Source: Saccharopolyspora sp. SCSIO 74807 (GTDB lineage: Bacteria; Actinomycetota; Actinomycetes; Mycobacteriales; Pseudonocardiaceae). Taken from it: a DNA stretch of 64,000 bases. Position numbers and translations under genes: made by a program. Shown in pieces: positions 28,283-37,027 of the stretch (the first letter of the stretch is position 1; every line of letters begins with the position of its first letter). The notes under the pieces are model-generated. The model was given only the letters and a program-made list of their open reading frames with translations, was not told the origin of the DNA and ran no database searches. The stretch covers positions 2,792,501 to 2,856,500 of the forward strand of contig NZ_CP146100.1 in assembly GCF_037023755.1 (NCBI RefSeq). Direction: 5' to 3'.

Positions 28283-30457
28283 TCAGCCGGAGGCCGCCGC
28301 GTTCAGCCTGCCCAGTGCGCCGCGGACCACCTGCGGGTCGTAGGTGGCCCAGAACGGCGGCAGCGAGGCGCGCAGGAAGCTGCCGTAGCGGGCGGTCGCC
28401 AGCCGCGGGTCGAGGACCGCGATGACGCCGCGGTCGTGCACGGACCGCAGCAGCCGCCCGGCGCCTTGGGCCAGCAGCAGCGCCGCGTGCGTCCCGGCGA
28501 CGGTGATGAACCCGTTGCCGCCGTGCGCGGACACCGCCTTCTGCCGCGCCGAGGCGAGCGGGTCGTCCGGCCGCGGGAACGGGATGCGGTCCATCACCAC
28601 GAGTTGCAGCGAGTCACCGGGCACGTCCACGCCCTGCCACAGCGACAACGTGCCGAACAGCGAGGTTTCCGGTGATTCGGAGAACTTCGCCACCAGCTGC
28701 GCGGTGTTGTCCTCGCCCTGGCACAGCACCGGCGTCGACAGCCGCTCCCGCAGCTGTTCGGACGCCTGCTTGGCCGCGCGCATCGAGGAGAACAGCCCGA
28801 GCGTGCGGCCACCCGCGGCCTGCACCAGCTCGGTGAGCTCGTCCAGGTACTCGTCCGGCAGCCCGGCTTTGCCCGGCGGCGGCAGGTGCCGCGCGATGTA
28901 GAGGATGCCGCTGCGCCGGTGCTCGAACGGTGAGCCGACGTCCAGCCCGGTCCAGGCGGTGCTGGAGCTGTCGGAGGGTGCTTCCTTGCGGCTGGCCATG
29001 TCCTCGGCCGCGGCCGCCTGGCGCTCCGGCGGCAGGCCCCACTGCCGGGCCAGCGTGTCGAAGGACCCGCCGAGCGCCAGCGTCGCCGAGGTCAGCACCG
29101 TCGTGCGCTGCCCGAACAGCCGCTCCCGCAGCAGCCCGCCGACGCCGAGCGGGGCCACCTTCACCGCTCGCGGCCGGTTCGGCTCGGCGCTGATCCAAAC
29201 CACGTCGCGGCGCTGGCCCTCCGGTTCGTCGAAGGCGTCCAGCAACCGAACCGCGGTGTCGTGCAGCTCCTCGGTCAACGCCAGCGCGAGCCTGCGGGCC
29301 GTGCTGCCTTCGACGTCCTCCTTGCGCTCCGGCCCGAGCGCGGTCATGCACGCCGCGCCCGCGTCGCGCAACGCCGTGAGCGCCCCGCCGAGCGCTTCCG
29401 GCATCGCCTCCAGCCGCTCCGCAGGCGCGTCCTCCAGCACGGTTTCGAGTCCTTCGGCCGCCTCGTCGAGCCGGTCGGCGATGCTCTGGTCGATCGCGCG
29501 CCCGCAGCGCCGCGCGGCGAGTTTCGCCTGGCCTCCGGTGAGTTCTCCGGTGGCGGCCGAGGTCACCCGGTCGACCAGGTCGTGCGCCTCGTCGACCATG
29601 ACCACGTCGTGCTCGGGCAGCACCGGCCGGTCGTCGAGCGCGTCGATCGCCAGCAGCGCGTGGTTGGTCACGACCACGTCGGCCCGGCCCGCTTCACCGC
29701 GGGCGCGTTCGGCGAAGCAGTCGGTGCCGACGGGGCAGCGCTGCACCCCGAGGCATTCCTTCGCGGTCACCGAAACCTGCCGCCACGCCTGATCGGTCAC
29801 GCCCGGCACGAGTTCGTCCCGGTCGCCGGATTCGGTCTCGGTCGCCCACTCCCGCAGCCGCTTGACCTGCCGTTCCAGTGCGGAGGCGGCGAACGGGTCG
29901 AACAGCGCGCCTTCGTCGGGTTCTTCCGGGGCGTTGCCGTGGATCCGGTTCAGGCACAGGTAGTTGCGGCGGCCTTTGAGGATCGCGAACGTCGGCGGCC
30001 GCCCCAGCGCCTCGGCCAGCGCGGTCGCCAGCCGCGGCAGGTCGCGGTCCACCAGCTGGCGCTGCAGCGCGATCGTCGCGGTGGAGATCACCACCGTGGT
30101 GGCCGCGGTGACGGCGTGCCGGATCGCGGGAACCAGGTAGGCGAGGGATTTGCCGGTGCCGGTTCCGGCCTGCACGGCCAAGTGCTCACCGGATCCGATG
30201 GAGTGCTCCACGGCGTCGGCCATCCGCGCCTGGCCCTCGCGCTCGGTGCCGCCGACCGAGCGGACCGCGATCTCCAGCAGCTCGGCCAGCTCAGGTACCT
30301 GCTCCGGTGGTTTCGCGGTGCTCGGCTCGTTCCGGTGCTGAGCCTGCTGCGGCCTGCCCTGCTTCGCGAGATCAGCGGCGATCTCCGGCGGAAGATCGTC
30401 GGAGTCGTCGGGCGCGAACACGTCCGGATCGGACCACTGCGGAACAGAACCAGGCAC
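28283..30457 (-). CDS. dinG: DinG-family ATP-dependent DNA helicase
   Basis: A 724-residue superfamily 2, XPD-like helicase with Walker A AGTGTGKS, the DEAH box VDEAHD, and Cys residues in YLCLNRI and ECLGVQRCPVGTDC that can bind a 4Fe-4S cluster. The C-terminal ATPase half ends with GAGRLLRS. It unwinds DNA 5' to 3' and processes R-loops and repair intermediates. GTG 30457 is the start. In M. tuberculosis the dinG homologue Rv1329c adjoins pncB1; here about 8.5 kb lies between them. Confidence 0.92.
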   Translation of the reverse strand: MPGSVPQWSDPDVFAPDDSDDLPPEIAADLAKQGRPQQAQHRNEPSTAKPPEQVPELAELLEIAVRSVGGTEREGQARMADAVEHSIGSGEHLAVQAGTGTGKSLAYLVPAIRHAVTAATTVVISTATIALQRQLVDRDLPRLATALAEALGRPPTFAILKGRRNYLCLNRIHGNAPEEPDEGALFDPFAASALERQVKRLREWATETESGDRDELVPGVTDQAWRQVSVTAKECLGVQRCPVGTDCFAERARGEAGRADVVVTNHALLAIDALDDRPVLPEHDVVMVDEAHDLVDRVTSAATGELTGGQAKLAARRCGRAIDQSIADRLDEAAEGLETVLEDAPAERLEAMPEALGGALTALRDAGAACMTALGPERKEDVEGSTARRLALALTEELHDTAVRLLDAFDEPEGQRRDVVWISAEPNRPRAVKVAPLGVGGLLRERLFGQRTTVLTSATLALGGSFDTLARQWGLPPERQAAAAEDMASRKEAPSDSSSTAWTGLDVGSPFEHRRSGILYIARHLPPPGKAGLPDEYLDELTELVQAAGGRTLGLFSSMRAAKQASEQLRERLSTPVLCQGEDNTAQLVAKFSESPETSLFGTLSLWQGVDVPGDSLQLVVMDRIPFPRPDDPLASARQKAVSAHGGNGFITVAGTHAALLLAQGAGRLLRSVHDRGVIAVLDPRLATARYGSFLRASLPPFWATYDPQVVRGALGRLNAAASG

Positions 30458-30603
30458 TCTCCGACGTTACCGCGCGGCCACGTCAAGGCTGCGGGGCACA
30501 CACCGGCGCGAGTCGGCGGTGACGCATGGATGGGTGTGGCCGCAGGCAAGCGGCTGCTACGCCGCCTGCCCGGCACTCGCAGCACTGCGCCGTTCCCGGC
30601 GGG

Positions 30604-31206
30604 TCAGGAAGGCGCCGCCGGCCAGGCGCTCATGGCGTGATCGATCACGCCTTCCAGGTCCGCCAGGGACGCGCCGTCCTTCGCCTGAATGGACAGCCCT
30701 TGCAGCACCGTCGCGTAGAAGGTCGCGACCGATGCGGTGTCGGTGTCCGCCCGAACGTCGCCTTCGGCGATGCCGCGTTCCAGGCGTTGCCGCAGCGTCG
30801 CGAGCACTTCGCGGCGCAGCCCGGCGAGGTGCTCGCGAACACCGGCGTTGCGGGCGGTGCCGACGTTCGCAGCCAGCACGATCATGCAGCCCCGCGGAGT
30901 CGCCGGGTCGGTGTAGGACCGCGCGTAGCTGCGCAGCATGGACTCCACCGCCAGCCGCGCGGTCGCAGCCCGGTGCAGGGCGTCGTTCGCGGCGCGGCCC
31001 TCGACGGTGTTGTACCGCTCGGTCGCGGACCGGAACAGTCCCTCCTTGCTGCCGAACGTCGCGTACAGGCTCGGTGCGTTGATCCCCATCGCGGCGGTGA
31101 GGTCGCCGATGGAAGTCCCCTCGTACCCGCTGGCCCAGAAGACCTCCATCGCCTTGTGCAGCGCGACCTCCCGGTCGAAGGCCCGCGGTCGTCCGCGTTC
31201 GGTCAT
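30604..31206 (-). CDS. TetR/AcrR-family transcriptional regulator
   Basis: A 200-residue repressor. The HTH covers ALHKAMEVFWASGYEGTSIGDLTAAMGINAPSLYATFGSKEGLF, partly quoted as GDLTAAMGINAPSLYATFG, followed by a helical ligand domain with a CMIVLA segment typical of the TetR_C type that senses electrophilic or quinone-like molecules. It is divergent from the SDR gene, and a perfect 22-bp palindrome lies between them, so it almost certainly represses both. It is the likely pathway regulator of the cyclitol island. Confidence 0.92.
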   Translation of the reverse strand: MTERGRPRAFDREVALHKAMEVFWASGYEGTSIGDLTAAMGINAPSLYATFGSKEGLFRSATERYNTVEGRAANDALHRAATARLAVESMLRSYARSYTDPATPRGCMIVLAANVGTARNAGVREHLAGLRREVLATLRQRLERGIAEGDVRADTDTASVATFYATVLQGLSIQAKDGASLADLEGVIDHAMSAWPAAPS

Positions 31207-31285
31207 CTCGTGCCCTCCCCGGCCGGTGTCGCGGCTTCCTGCCGCAAATTCTGCTTGACGGCCACCAGTGGTGACGTCAGACTAC

Positions 31286-31307
31286 TTCTGTATCGACCGA
31301 TACAGAA
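31286..31307. promoter_or_regulatory. Perfect TetR operator palindrome
   Basis: Ten-base perfect half-sites TTCTGTATCG and CGATACAGAA flank a 2-nt AC spacer. The dyad lies 80 nt from the TetR start and 18 nt from the SDR start, so binding would block both promoters. Confidence 0.85.
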
Positions 31308-31324
31308 CAATCGATGGGGGAACG

Positions 31325-32065
31325 ATGGCGGAGCTCGCGGGCAAGAAGGCACTCGTGGTCGGCGGGAGCAGGGGCATCGGGGCCGGAGCGGCGAGCGGTC
31401 TCGCGTCGAACGGCGCGGACGTGGCGATCACGTACTCGGGTTCGAAGGACAAAGCGCATTCCGTCGTGCGCGACATCGAGGCTTCGGGGGTGCGCGGGGC
31501 GGCCCTGCCGCTGGACGGGATGGACGCGGACTCCGCCCGCGTCGCGGTCGACGAGGCCGCCGACCGCCTCGGCGGACTCGACATCCTGGTCAACTGCGCC
31601 GGCATCTTCCCCTACGGGTTGATCGAGGACGTCACGCTGGAGCAGTTCGACCAGGCCATCGCGGTGCACGTGCGGACCGCCTTCCTGACGACGCAGGCCG
31701 CGGTGCGGCACATGTCCGGCGGCGGCCGGATCATCCACATCGGAACCTCGTTCGTGGAACGGGTGCCGTTCCCCGGCGTGAGCCTGTACACCTTGAGCAA
31801 GTCCGGGCTCACCGGTTTCGCCAAGGCGCTAGCCCGGGAACTCGGCCCCCGCGGGATCACGGTCAACGTGGTGCACCCGGGGCCTACGGACACGGACATG
31901 AACCCGGCGGATTCCGAAGGGGCCGACGGGCAGCGCGCCATCACCGCGCTGGGGCACTACGGCGTGGTGGAAGACATCGCGAACACCGTCGTGCACCTGT
32001 CCGGTGCCGGTGGGCGCCACATCACCGGTGCCTCGATCCCCGTGGACGGGGGCTGGGCGGCCTGA
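31325..32065 (+). CDS. SDR-family oxidoreductase
   Basis: A 246-residue classical SDR: VVGGSRGIGAGAASGLA cofactor loop, NCAGIFPYG, catalytic Ser in GTSFVERV and Tyr-x3-Lys in YTLSKSG. It reduces or oxidises a secondary alcohol or ketone. It is under direct control of the adjacent TetR operator. As the first gene of the cyclitol island it could oxidise a ring hydroxyl of the valiolone-type intermediate, but the TetR-SDR pair is also common as a stand-alone detoxification unit. Confidence 0.9.
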   Translation: MAELAGKKALVVGGSRGIGAGAASGLASNGADVAITYSGSKDKAHSVVRDIEASGVRGAALPLDGMDADSARVAVDEAADRLGGLDILVNCAGIFPYGLIEDVTLEQFDQAIAVHVRTAFLTTQAAVRHMSGGGRIIHIGTSFVERVPFPGVSLYTLSKSGLTGFAKALARELGPRGITVNVVHPGPTDTDMNPADSEGADGQRAITALGHYGVVEDIANTVVHLSGAGGRHITGASIPVDGGWAA

Positions 32066-32399
32066 TCCGACGGCCGGTGCGCAGCGGGCTCCGCCGACCG
32101 TGCAACGGTGCGGAGAACCGGGGGTTCGTGGGAGAAGTCAGCGCTGCTGCTGGGTCAGCGGCACGGGGGCATCACTAGCACTGGGCATCACTGGGTCATC
32201 ACTACTGGGGCGAGTTCCATCGAGCCGGGGTGCGCCCGAAACCGCACCACCGGCCGAGTACGGGCCCAAGGCTCTGGGGGCCTGATCGCGTTCCGGGCCT
32301 GCGCGGCCTGAGCACCGCGGTTCACGGGCGAGCTCGTCGGCAATTCTCGCGCGCAGCGCCCTGGGGGTCGCTGCACTGGACTGAAGAGGTATTCCTGCA
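32066..32399. other. Intergenic region with CATCACT direct repeats
   Basis: 334 nt between the SDR and the FAD oxidase. Three CATCACT heptamers occur at 32170, 32186 and 32198, within GCAC/CTGGG-rich context. They may be an activator or repressor site for the oxidase, or simply local duplication. No gene is supported. Confidence 0.45.
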
Positions 32400-33938
32400 A
32401 TGGCAACAATTTCAAAAGAAGCGCGGCAATACCCGGACCTGACCAGCGGGTACAACCAGCGGTGGTCGGGGACTCCGGAATCCGTTGTCCTGGTCGAGTC
32501 CGTGGAGCAGGTCGCACCGGTGGTGCAGGAAGCCGTCCGCGACGGCAAGCGGATGACGGTGAACGGTGCCGGGCACTGCTTCGAGGACTTCGTCTACAAC
32601 AGCGACGTCGATGTCGTGATCAACATGAAGCACCTCGACGCCGTGTACTACGACCCGGCCATGAACGCCGTCGCCGTCGAAGCGGGTTCGAACCTGCTCA
32701 ACGTGTACGAGAAGCTCTACGAGCGGTGGGGTGTCACCCTCCCCGGCGGCCTCTGCTACTCGGTCGGTGTCGGGGGACACGTTTCCGGCGGTGGATGGGG
32801 CGCGCTGGCCCGGCGGCACGGTTTGATCGTCGACCACCTCTACGCGGTCGAGGTCGTCGTGGTCGGCGAAGGCGGTGAGGTCCGCCGGGTAGTGGCCACG
32901 AGGGAGGAAGACGACCCCAACCGGGACCTGTGGTGGGCGCACACCGGCGGTGGCGGCGGCAATTTCGGCGTGATCACCCGCTATTGGTTCCGCAGTCCCG
33001 GCGCGACCGGCCGCGAACCCGGCGAGATCCTGCCGCGCCCACCGCGGCACGTGCTGCTCAGCGCAGCCGCGCTGTCCTGGGACGAGATCACCGAAGCAGG
33101 CTTCACCCGGCTCGTGAACAACTACGCCGACTGGCACGTGCGCAACTCCCGGCCGGGCAGCCGGGCCGCAGGTCTGTTCGGGCTGGCCGTGCTCAACCAC
33201 CGGTCGAACGGGCAGATCGGCTTGATCACCCAGGTGGAAGCCGATCTTCCGGGGGCGGACGACCTGCTAGCGGAATACCTCGACGCGATCACGGACGGGG
33301 TCGGTGCACCGCTCCAACCGATGACCGCGTCGATGGGGGAGTACAACGCGATGCCCGGGTGCTACGAAGCGCAGCGCTTGCCGTGGCTGCAGGCGACGCG
33401 CTTCCTGGGCACCAACAACGTCGACCTGAACAATCCGACGTTGCGCGCCGATTACAAATCCGGGTACATGCGCGGCAACTTCCCGGACAAGCACGTCGCG
33501 ACCATGTACCAGAGCCTCACCAGCACCGACATCGACAACTCGACCGCCACCATGCACCTGCAGGGCTTCGGCGCCCAGGTCAACGCGGTGCCCGAGTCCG
33601 CGACCGCGTTCGCGCACCGGAGTTCGTACTTCAAGCTCTACTGGCAAGTGCTGTGGGACGACCCGGCGGATGACGACGAGCACCTGACCTGGTTGCGCCG
33701 GTTCTACGCGGACCTGTACCGGGACACCGGCGGGGTGCCGGTGCCGAACGAGCTCACGGACGGCTGCTACGTGAACTACCCGGACGTGGACTTGAACTCC
33801 GCGGAGCACAACCAGTCGCAAGTGCCCTGGTACCGGCTCTACTACAAGGAGAACTACGAGCGGCTGCAGCAGGTGAAGAAGCGGTTCGATCCGCGCGACG
33901 TGTTCCGGCACGCCCAATCCGTGCGGCTGCCGGACTGA
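32400..33938 (+). CDS. FAD-binding oxidase (BBE-like), probably bicovalently flavinylated
   Basis: A 512-residue VAO/berberine-bridge-family oxidase. His 59 in NGAGHCFEDF and Cys 119 in GGLCYSVGVGGHVSGGG align with the two residues that tether FAD in glucooligosaccharide oxidase, AknOx and TamL. The C-terminal BBE motif includes YYKENYERLQQVKKRFDPRDVF, partly quoted as RFDPRDVFRHAQS. Such enzymes oxidise alcohols or ring positions of sugars and natural products with O2. No signal peptide is visible, so it is probably cytoplasmic. It converges on the cyclase operon and is the best candidate oxidase of the island. Confidence 0.88.
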   Translation: MATISKEARQYPDLTSGYNQRWSGTPESVVLVESVEQVAPVVQEAVRDGKRMTVNGAGHCFEDFVYNSDVDVVINMKHLDAVYYDPAMNAVAVEAGSNLLNVYEKLYERWGVTLPGGLCYSVGVGGHVSGGGWGALARRHGLIVDHLYAVEVVVVGEGGEVRRVVATREEDDPNRDLWWAHTGGGGGNFGVITRYWFRSPGATGREPGEILPRPPRHVLLSAAALSWDEITEAGFTRLVNNYADWHVRNSRPGSRAAGLFGLAVLNHRSNGQIGLITQVEADLPGADDLLAEYLDAITDGVGAPLQPMTASMGEYNAMPGCYEAQRLPWLQATRFLGTNNVDLNNPTLRADYKSGYMRGNFPDKHVATMYQSLTSTDIDNSTATMHLQGFGAQVNAVPESATAFAHRSSYFKLYWQVLWDDPADDDEHLTWLRRFYADLYRDTGGVPVPNELTDGCYVNYPDVDLNSAEHNQSQVPWYRLYYKENYERLQQVKKRFDPRDVFRHAQSVRLPD

Positions 33939-34030
33939 TGGGACCGGCCCGTACCGGTGCGGTGCGATCGCCCTGGTGGCGCATCGCACCGCACCGGTCG
34001 CGGGGCCGGGCATCGCCGCGTGGCCGCGCA

Positions 34031-35227
34031 TCAGCCGTTCTTCGCCAGCTCAGCCAGCGACTCGCCCGCCACCTCGAGTTCCCGCTCGTCGACGTCGTCG
34101 ACGAACCGGGCGGCCCCGATGCCGACGGGAAGCGGCAACCGCTGCCTGCCGCCGCGGTGTCGGGTGGTGTCGCCCAGCGCCGAGATCAGCAGCTCGCTGG
34201 TGCACAGCGGGTGCGAGATCGGCAGTTCCAGCGCGCGCATGAGCCGCAGCACGCGGCTCCGTTCGGTAGCGGTGACCAGACCTCGCGCTTCGGCGAGCAG
34301 CGTGCTCAAGGCCATGTCGATGCTCACCGCTTCGCCGTGCAGCAGTTCCGGCAACGCCCGCATCTCCAGCGTCGGGCTGAACGAATGACCGTAGTCGACG
34401 ACGCGTTCCAGCGAGCTCTCCCACAGGTTCGGCTGCAATTCGTCCAACATGCCGCCGATGGACCGTTCGAGAACTTCGGTCGCGGCTTCCCGGTGCCGGC
34501 CGTCGCGCTGGAACTTGGCAGCGAGGAGCCCGGCACCGTGCCAGTCCAGCAGGTCGAACAGCCGGCGATCCCCGATCAGCGCCATCTTGAGGATCTCGGC
34601 CAGCCCGTTGCTGAGATGCCTGCGGTCGACGGTTCGCAGGAACGCCGGATCCAGCACGACGCGATCGGCCGCGTGATAGGTCCCGATCCGGTTCTTGTGC
34701 TCGTCGAAGTTGACGCCGGTCTTCACTCCGATGCCCGCGTCGACGAGACCGATCAGCGTCGTGGGCACCCGCACCACCGGCGTGCCCCGGCGGTACAGGC
34801 TGCCGGCGAAACCGACGACGTCCAGCAGCACACCGCCACCCGCCGCGACGATCGGCTCGTTCCGGCGGTCGATGCCGAACCGATCGAGCGCTTGCAGCAC
34901 GGTGCGCACGTTGCCCCAGTGCTTCGTCGTCTCGTCGCAATTCAGCACGCAGGTGGCGGATGGGATCGAATGTCGCTCGAAGTAGTCGGCGAACGAACGG
35001 CCGTAGTGCCGGTGCACCTCGGAATCAATCACGAGGAGTCGTCGCGCCGTTGGCGACACGCCGCGCGGAACGGCCCGCAGCAGCGCCGGATTCGCGGGAT
35101 CGAGAATGCCGTCGCAGAGCGCGACGTCGTAGCTGACGGGCCGGGTCGCCGTTACGGTCCAGCGGTTGCGGGATGCTTCGGATCGATCCCGCCACGGCGC
35201 GAACGATTCCGTTGCGGTCGGCGTCAT
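34031..35227 (-). CDS. Sugar-phosphate cyclase, 2-epi-5-epi-valiolone synthase-like
   Basis: A 398-residue member of the dehydroquinate synthase superfamily. NAD motif GGGVLLD at 130-136; metal ligands Glu 211 (NGLAEILK), His 281 (YGHSF) and His 297 (LLHGEAV). The segments KTGVNFDEHKNRIGTY and NGLAEILKMALI follow the valiolone synthase pattern (AcbC, ValA, CetA) rather than the shikimate enzyme or the mycosporine cyclase, which favours sedoheptulose 7-phosphate as substrate. The ATG follows the VOC stop with no gap, in a four-gene operon of cupins, VOC protein and cyclase. The exact subclass (EEVS or a close relative) needs a tree. Confidence 0.85.
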   Translation of the reverse strand: MTPTATESFAPWRDRSEASRNRWTVTATRPVSYDVALCDGILDPANPALLRAVPRGVSPTARRLLVIDSEVHRHYGRSFADYFERHSIPSATCVLNCDETTKHWGNVRTVLQALDRFGIDRRNEPIVAAGGGVLLDVVGFAGSLYRRGTPVVRVPTTLIGLVDAGIGVKTGVNFDEHKNRIGTYHAADRVVLDPAFLRTVDRRHLSNGLAEILKMALIGDRRLFDLLDWHGAGLLAAKFQRDGRHREAATEVLERSIGGMLDELQPNLWESSLERVVDYGHSFSPTLEMRALPELLHGEAVSIDMALSTLLAEARGLVTATERSRVLRLMRALELPISHPLCTSELLISALGDTTRHRGGRQRLPLPVGIGAARFVDDVDERELEVAGESLAELAKNG

Positions 35228-35875
35228 CTAACGCTCCTTCTCTGTCAGGTTCGCGCCGGTGTTCCGGGACGGGTGCGGATCGTCGGCCGCATTCGCGTCG
35301 GCGCTGCTCGGGATCGCGTCGCGGTTTTGCTCGGCCCTGTTGTCCCAGCGTGGGGCCGGTCCGTATTTGCGTGCGGCGGTGCGCTGTTCGTAGGGCATTC
35401 CCGCGGGCATGTCGACCACTTCCAGCTGCATTCCCCACGGCGCGGTGAAGTACATCCACCTGTTCCCGGCGAGCGGGCCTTCTTCGATCGTTTCCGGTTC
35501 GCCCTGCAACCGCACTCCCGGCTGGTTCCGCAGGTATTCGGCGGCGACGTCCACGTCGTCGACGTAAATGGCCAGGTGGTGACCGCCGTGGTCGCTGTTC
35601 TCCGGTATCCGGCGCTGCTGGTCCGGGGCCGTGTACTCGAACAGTTCCAGGTTCGTGGTGGGGCCCAGCCGCAGCATCGCGATCCGGGCCGTCGCTCGTT
35701 CGTGCACGTTGAGCTTGCGAGTCATCCAGTCACCGGCCAGGTCCTGGACCGGACCTTCCCAGTAGATCGTTTCGGCACCCAGCACGTCCACGAAGAAGTC
35801 GACCGCCCGCCGCAGATCGGGCACGGTGAAGGCGACGTGGTCGACGTTTCGCGCTCCGGGGATTCCGCTACCCAT
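35228..35875 (-). CDS. VOC-superfamily protein, CetB-type cyclitol epimerase candidate
   Basis: A 215-residue glyoxalase/dioxygenase-fold protein. Four likely metal ligands are visible: His in NVDHVAFTV, Glu in LELFEYT, His in HHLAIYVDD and Glu in LEVVDMP. In the cetoniacytone A pathway the VOC protein CetB, encoded with a valiolone synthase, epimerises 2-epi-5-epi-valiolone; the immediate linkage here points to the same role. A polar tail after residue 170 is probably disordered. It overlaps the upstream cupin by 8 nt and abuts the cyclase. A dioxygenase or lyase role remains possible. Confidence 0.8.
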   Translation of the reverse strand: MGSGIPGARNVDHVAFTVPDLRRAVDFFVDVLGAETIYWEGPVQDLAGDWMTRKLNVHERATARIAMLRLGPTTNLELFEYTAPDQQRRIPENSDHGGHHLAIYVDDVDVAAEYLRNQPGVRLQGEPETIEEGPLAGNRWMYFTAPWGMQLEVVDMPAGMPYEQRTAARKYGPAPRWDNRAEQNRDAIPSSADANAADDPHPSRNTGANLTEKER

Positions 35876-36278
35876 CCCCGGCCCCCGCGGGCCGTTCCAC
35901 GGGTTTCCGGATCGGCAACCGGCCGGTCACCGACTCCGGGAACACCGCGATCAGCAGCAGTTCCAATTCGACCTCGCCGGTGTTGCGCAACACCGTGCCC
36001 GAACCCGCGGGCGCGAGCACCAGCGCCCCGGGACGCAGGGGTGCGGGCCGGTCCCGCCGGGTATCGGACAGCTCGCCGCTCCCGCCGAGCACCAGCACGG
36101 CCAGCTCGACACCGGACTGCCCGCGCGCGTCCTGCGCGGCGCCGGGCGCCAGCAGCAAGTAGTCCACGGCTTCGCATTCGCTGTAGAGCATTCCGCGCCG
36201 AGCCAGGCAGCGCGATCTGATCACGCCGGTGCGCTCGTCGGCGGTCAGCACCAGTCCGCGCGAGTCGGTGACGATCAT
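35868..36278 (-). CDS. Degenerate cupin-fold protein
   Basis: A 136-residue protein parallel to the first half of the upstream tandem cupin: both share LARRG-x3-W/C-EAVD/E near residue 30 and VLRNTG near the end. The metal-binding HxH and Glu are missing (QDARGQSGVELAVLV), so it probably binds no metal and may be structural or regulatory. ATG 36278 overlaps the tandem cupin stop (ATGA). It sits directly upstream of the VOC gene. No function is known. Confidence 0.75.
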   Translation of the reverse strand: MIVTDSRGLVLTADERTGVIRSRCLARRGMLYSECEAVDYLLLAPGAAQDARGQSGVELAVLVLGGSGELSDTRRDRPAPLRPGALVLAPAGSGTVLRNTGEVELELLLIAVFPESVTGRLPIRKPVERPAGAGDG

Positions 36279-37027
36279 TGCCGGCCTCCCTCGGCGCCGG
36301 GGACGTCGAGGCTCACGACGAACAGTTCCAGCGGGTCCCGCTGGGACGCGGCTTCGATGGAAACCGTTCCGCCGAGCGGCAGCGTCAGGCCCACTCCGGA
36401 GCGGAGCGCGACCGTTTCCGAGGATCCGCGTGCGCGTCCCTGGCCGCCGATGGTGTAGACGGTGTGCTCTTCGGCGTCGGCGGAAAGCTCCAGCGGCTCT
36501 CCGGGGCGCAGGCGCACCAGCCGCGCGAGCCGCAGCGGACCGGTCAGGTGCTCGGTGGTGTCCACTTGGCCTGCCTGGCGCAGATCGATGACCACGGCGT
36601 CGCTCATTGCTGTCCTCTCCGGCTCGTGTCGGGGTGTTTCTCGCGGGGTGTCGAGCACCGCCGCGGTGTGCGGTCCCGAGACTTCGATGACCAGCCAGAC
36701 CAGTTCCTCGTCACCGGTGTTGCGCAAGCCGTGGCGGGTGCCCAGGCCGTTCACGATGAGGTGGCCCGGCCGGACCTGGTGCGTCCGTCCGTTGAGCGTC
36801 ATCTCTCCGTCGCCGGAGACGATGAAGTACAACTCTTCGGTGCGCGAATGAATATGTTCTCCGCTCACCCCGCCCGGCGGTAGTGCGGACCACTCGACCG
36901 CCTCCCAGTAGCCGAACAAACTGCCCCTGCGAGCCAGCACTTTCCAGCGGGCCAGGCCTTCGCCGCTGTGCATTCCGTGGATGTCCGACGGTTCGTTGAG
37001 GTCTGCGACGATCACTGCGTCTACCAA
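36275..37027 (-). CDS. Tandem (two-unit) cupin protein
   Basis: A 250-residue protein from TTG 37027, with GGAGGG 8 nt upstream. The N-terminal unit carries a complete cupin metal set, His 58 and His 60 in GEHIHSRTEELYF, the Glu after them and His 99 in GTRHGLRNTG. The second unit (from Met 141) lacks it. An internal ATG at 36607 has its own AGAGGA, so the second unit may also be made alone. Cupins in biosynthetic operons act as isomerases, cyclases or dioxygenases. It is the first gene of the cyclase operon, divergent from the methyltransferase. Confidence 0.75.
   Translation of the reverse strand: MVDAVIVADLNEPSDIHGMHSGEGLARWKVLARRGSLFGYWEAVEWSALPPGGVSGEHIHSRTEELYFIVSGDGEMTLNGRTHQVRPGHLIVNGLGTRHGLRNTGDEELVWLVIEVSGPHTAAVLDTPRETPRHEPERTAMSDAVVIDLRQAGQVDTTEHLTGPLRLARLVRLRPGEPLELSADAEEHTVYTIGGQGRARGSSETVALRSGVGLTLPLGGTVSIEAASQRDPLELFVVSLDVPGAEGGRQ

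Noticed and set aside
33938-36220. Long rightward frame across the cyclase, VOC and cupin genes
   Set aside because: It is antisense to genes with complete catalytic motifs and overlapping starts. No ribosome site or domain is seen.
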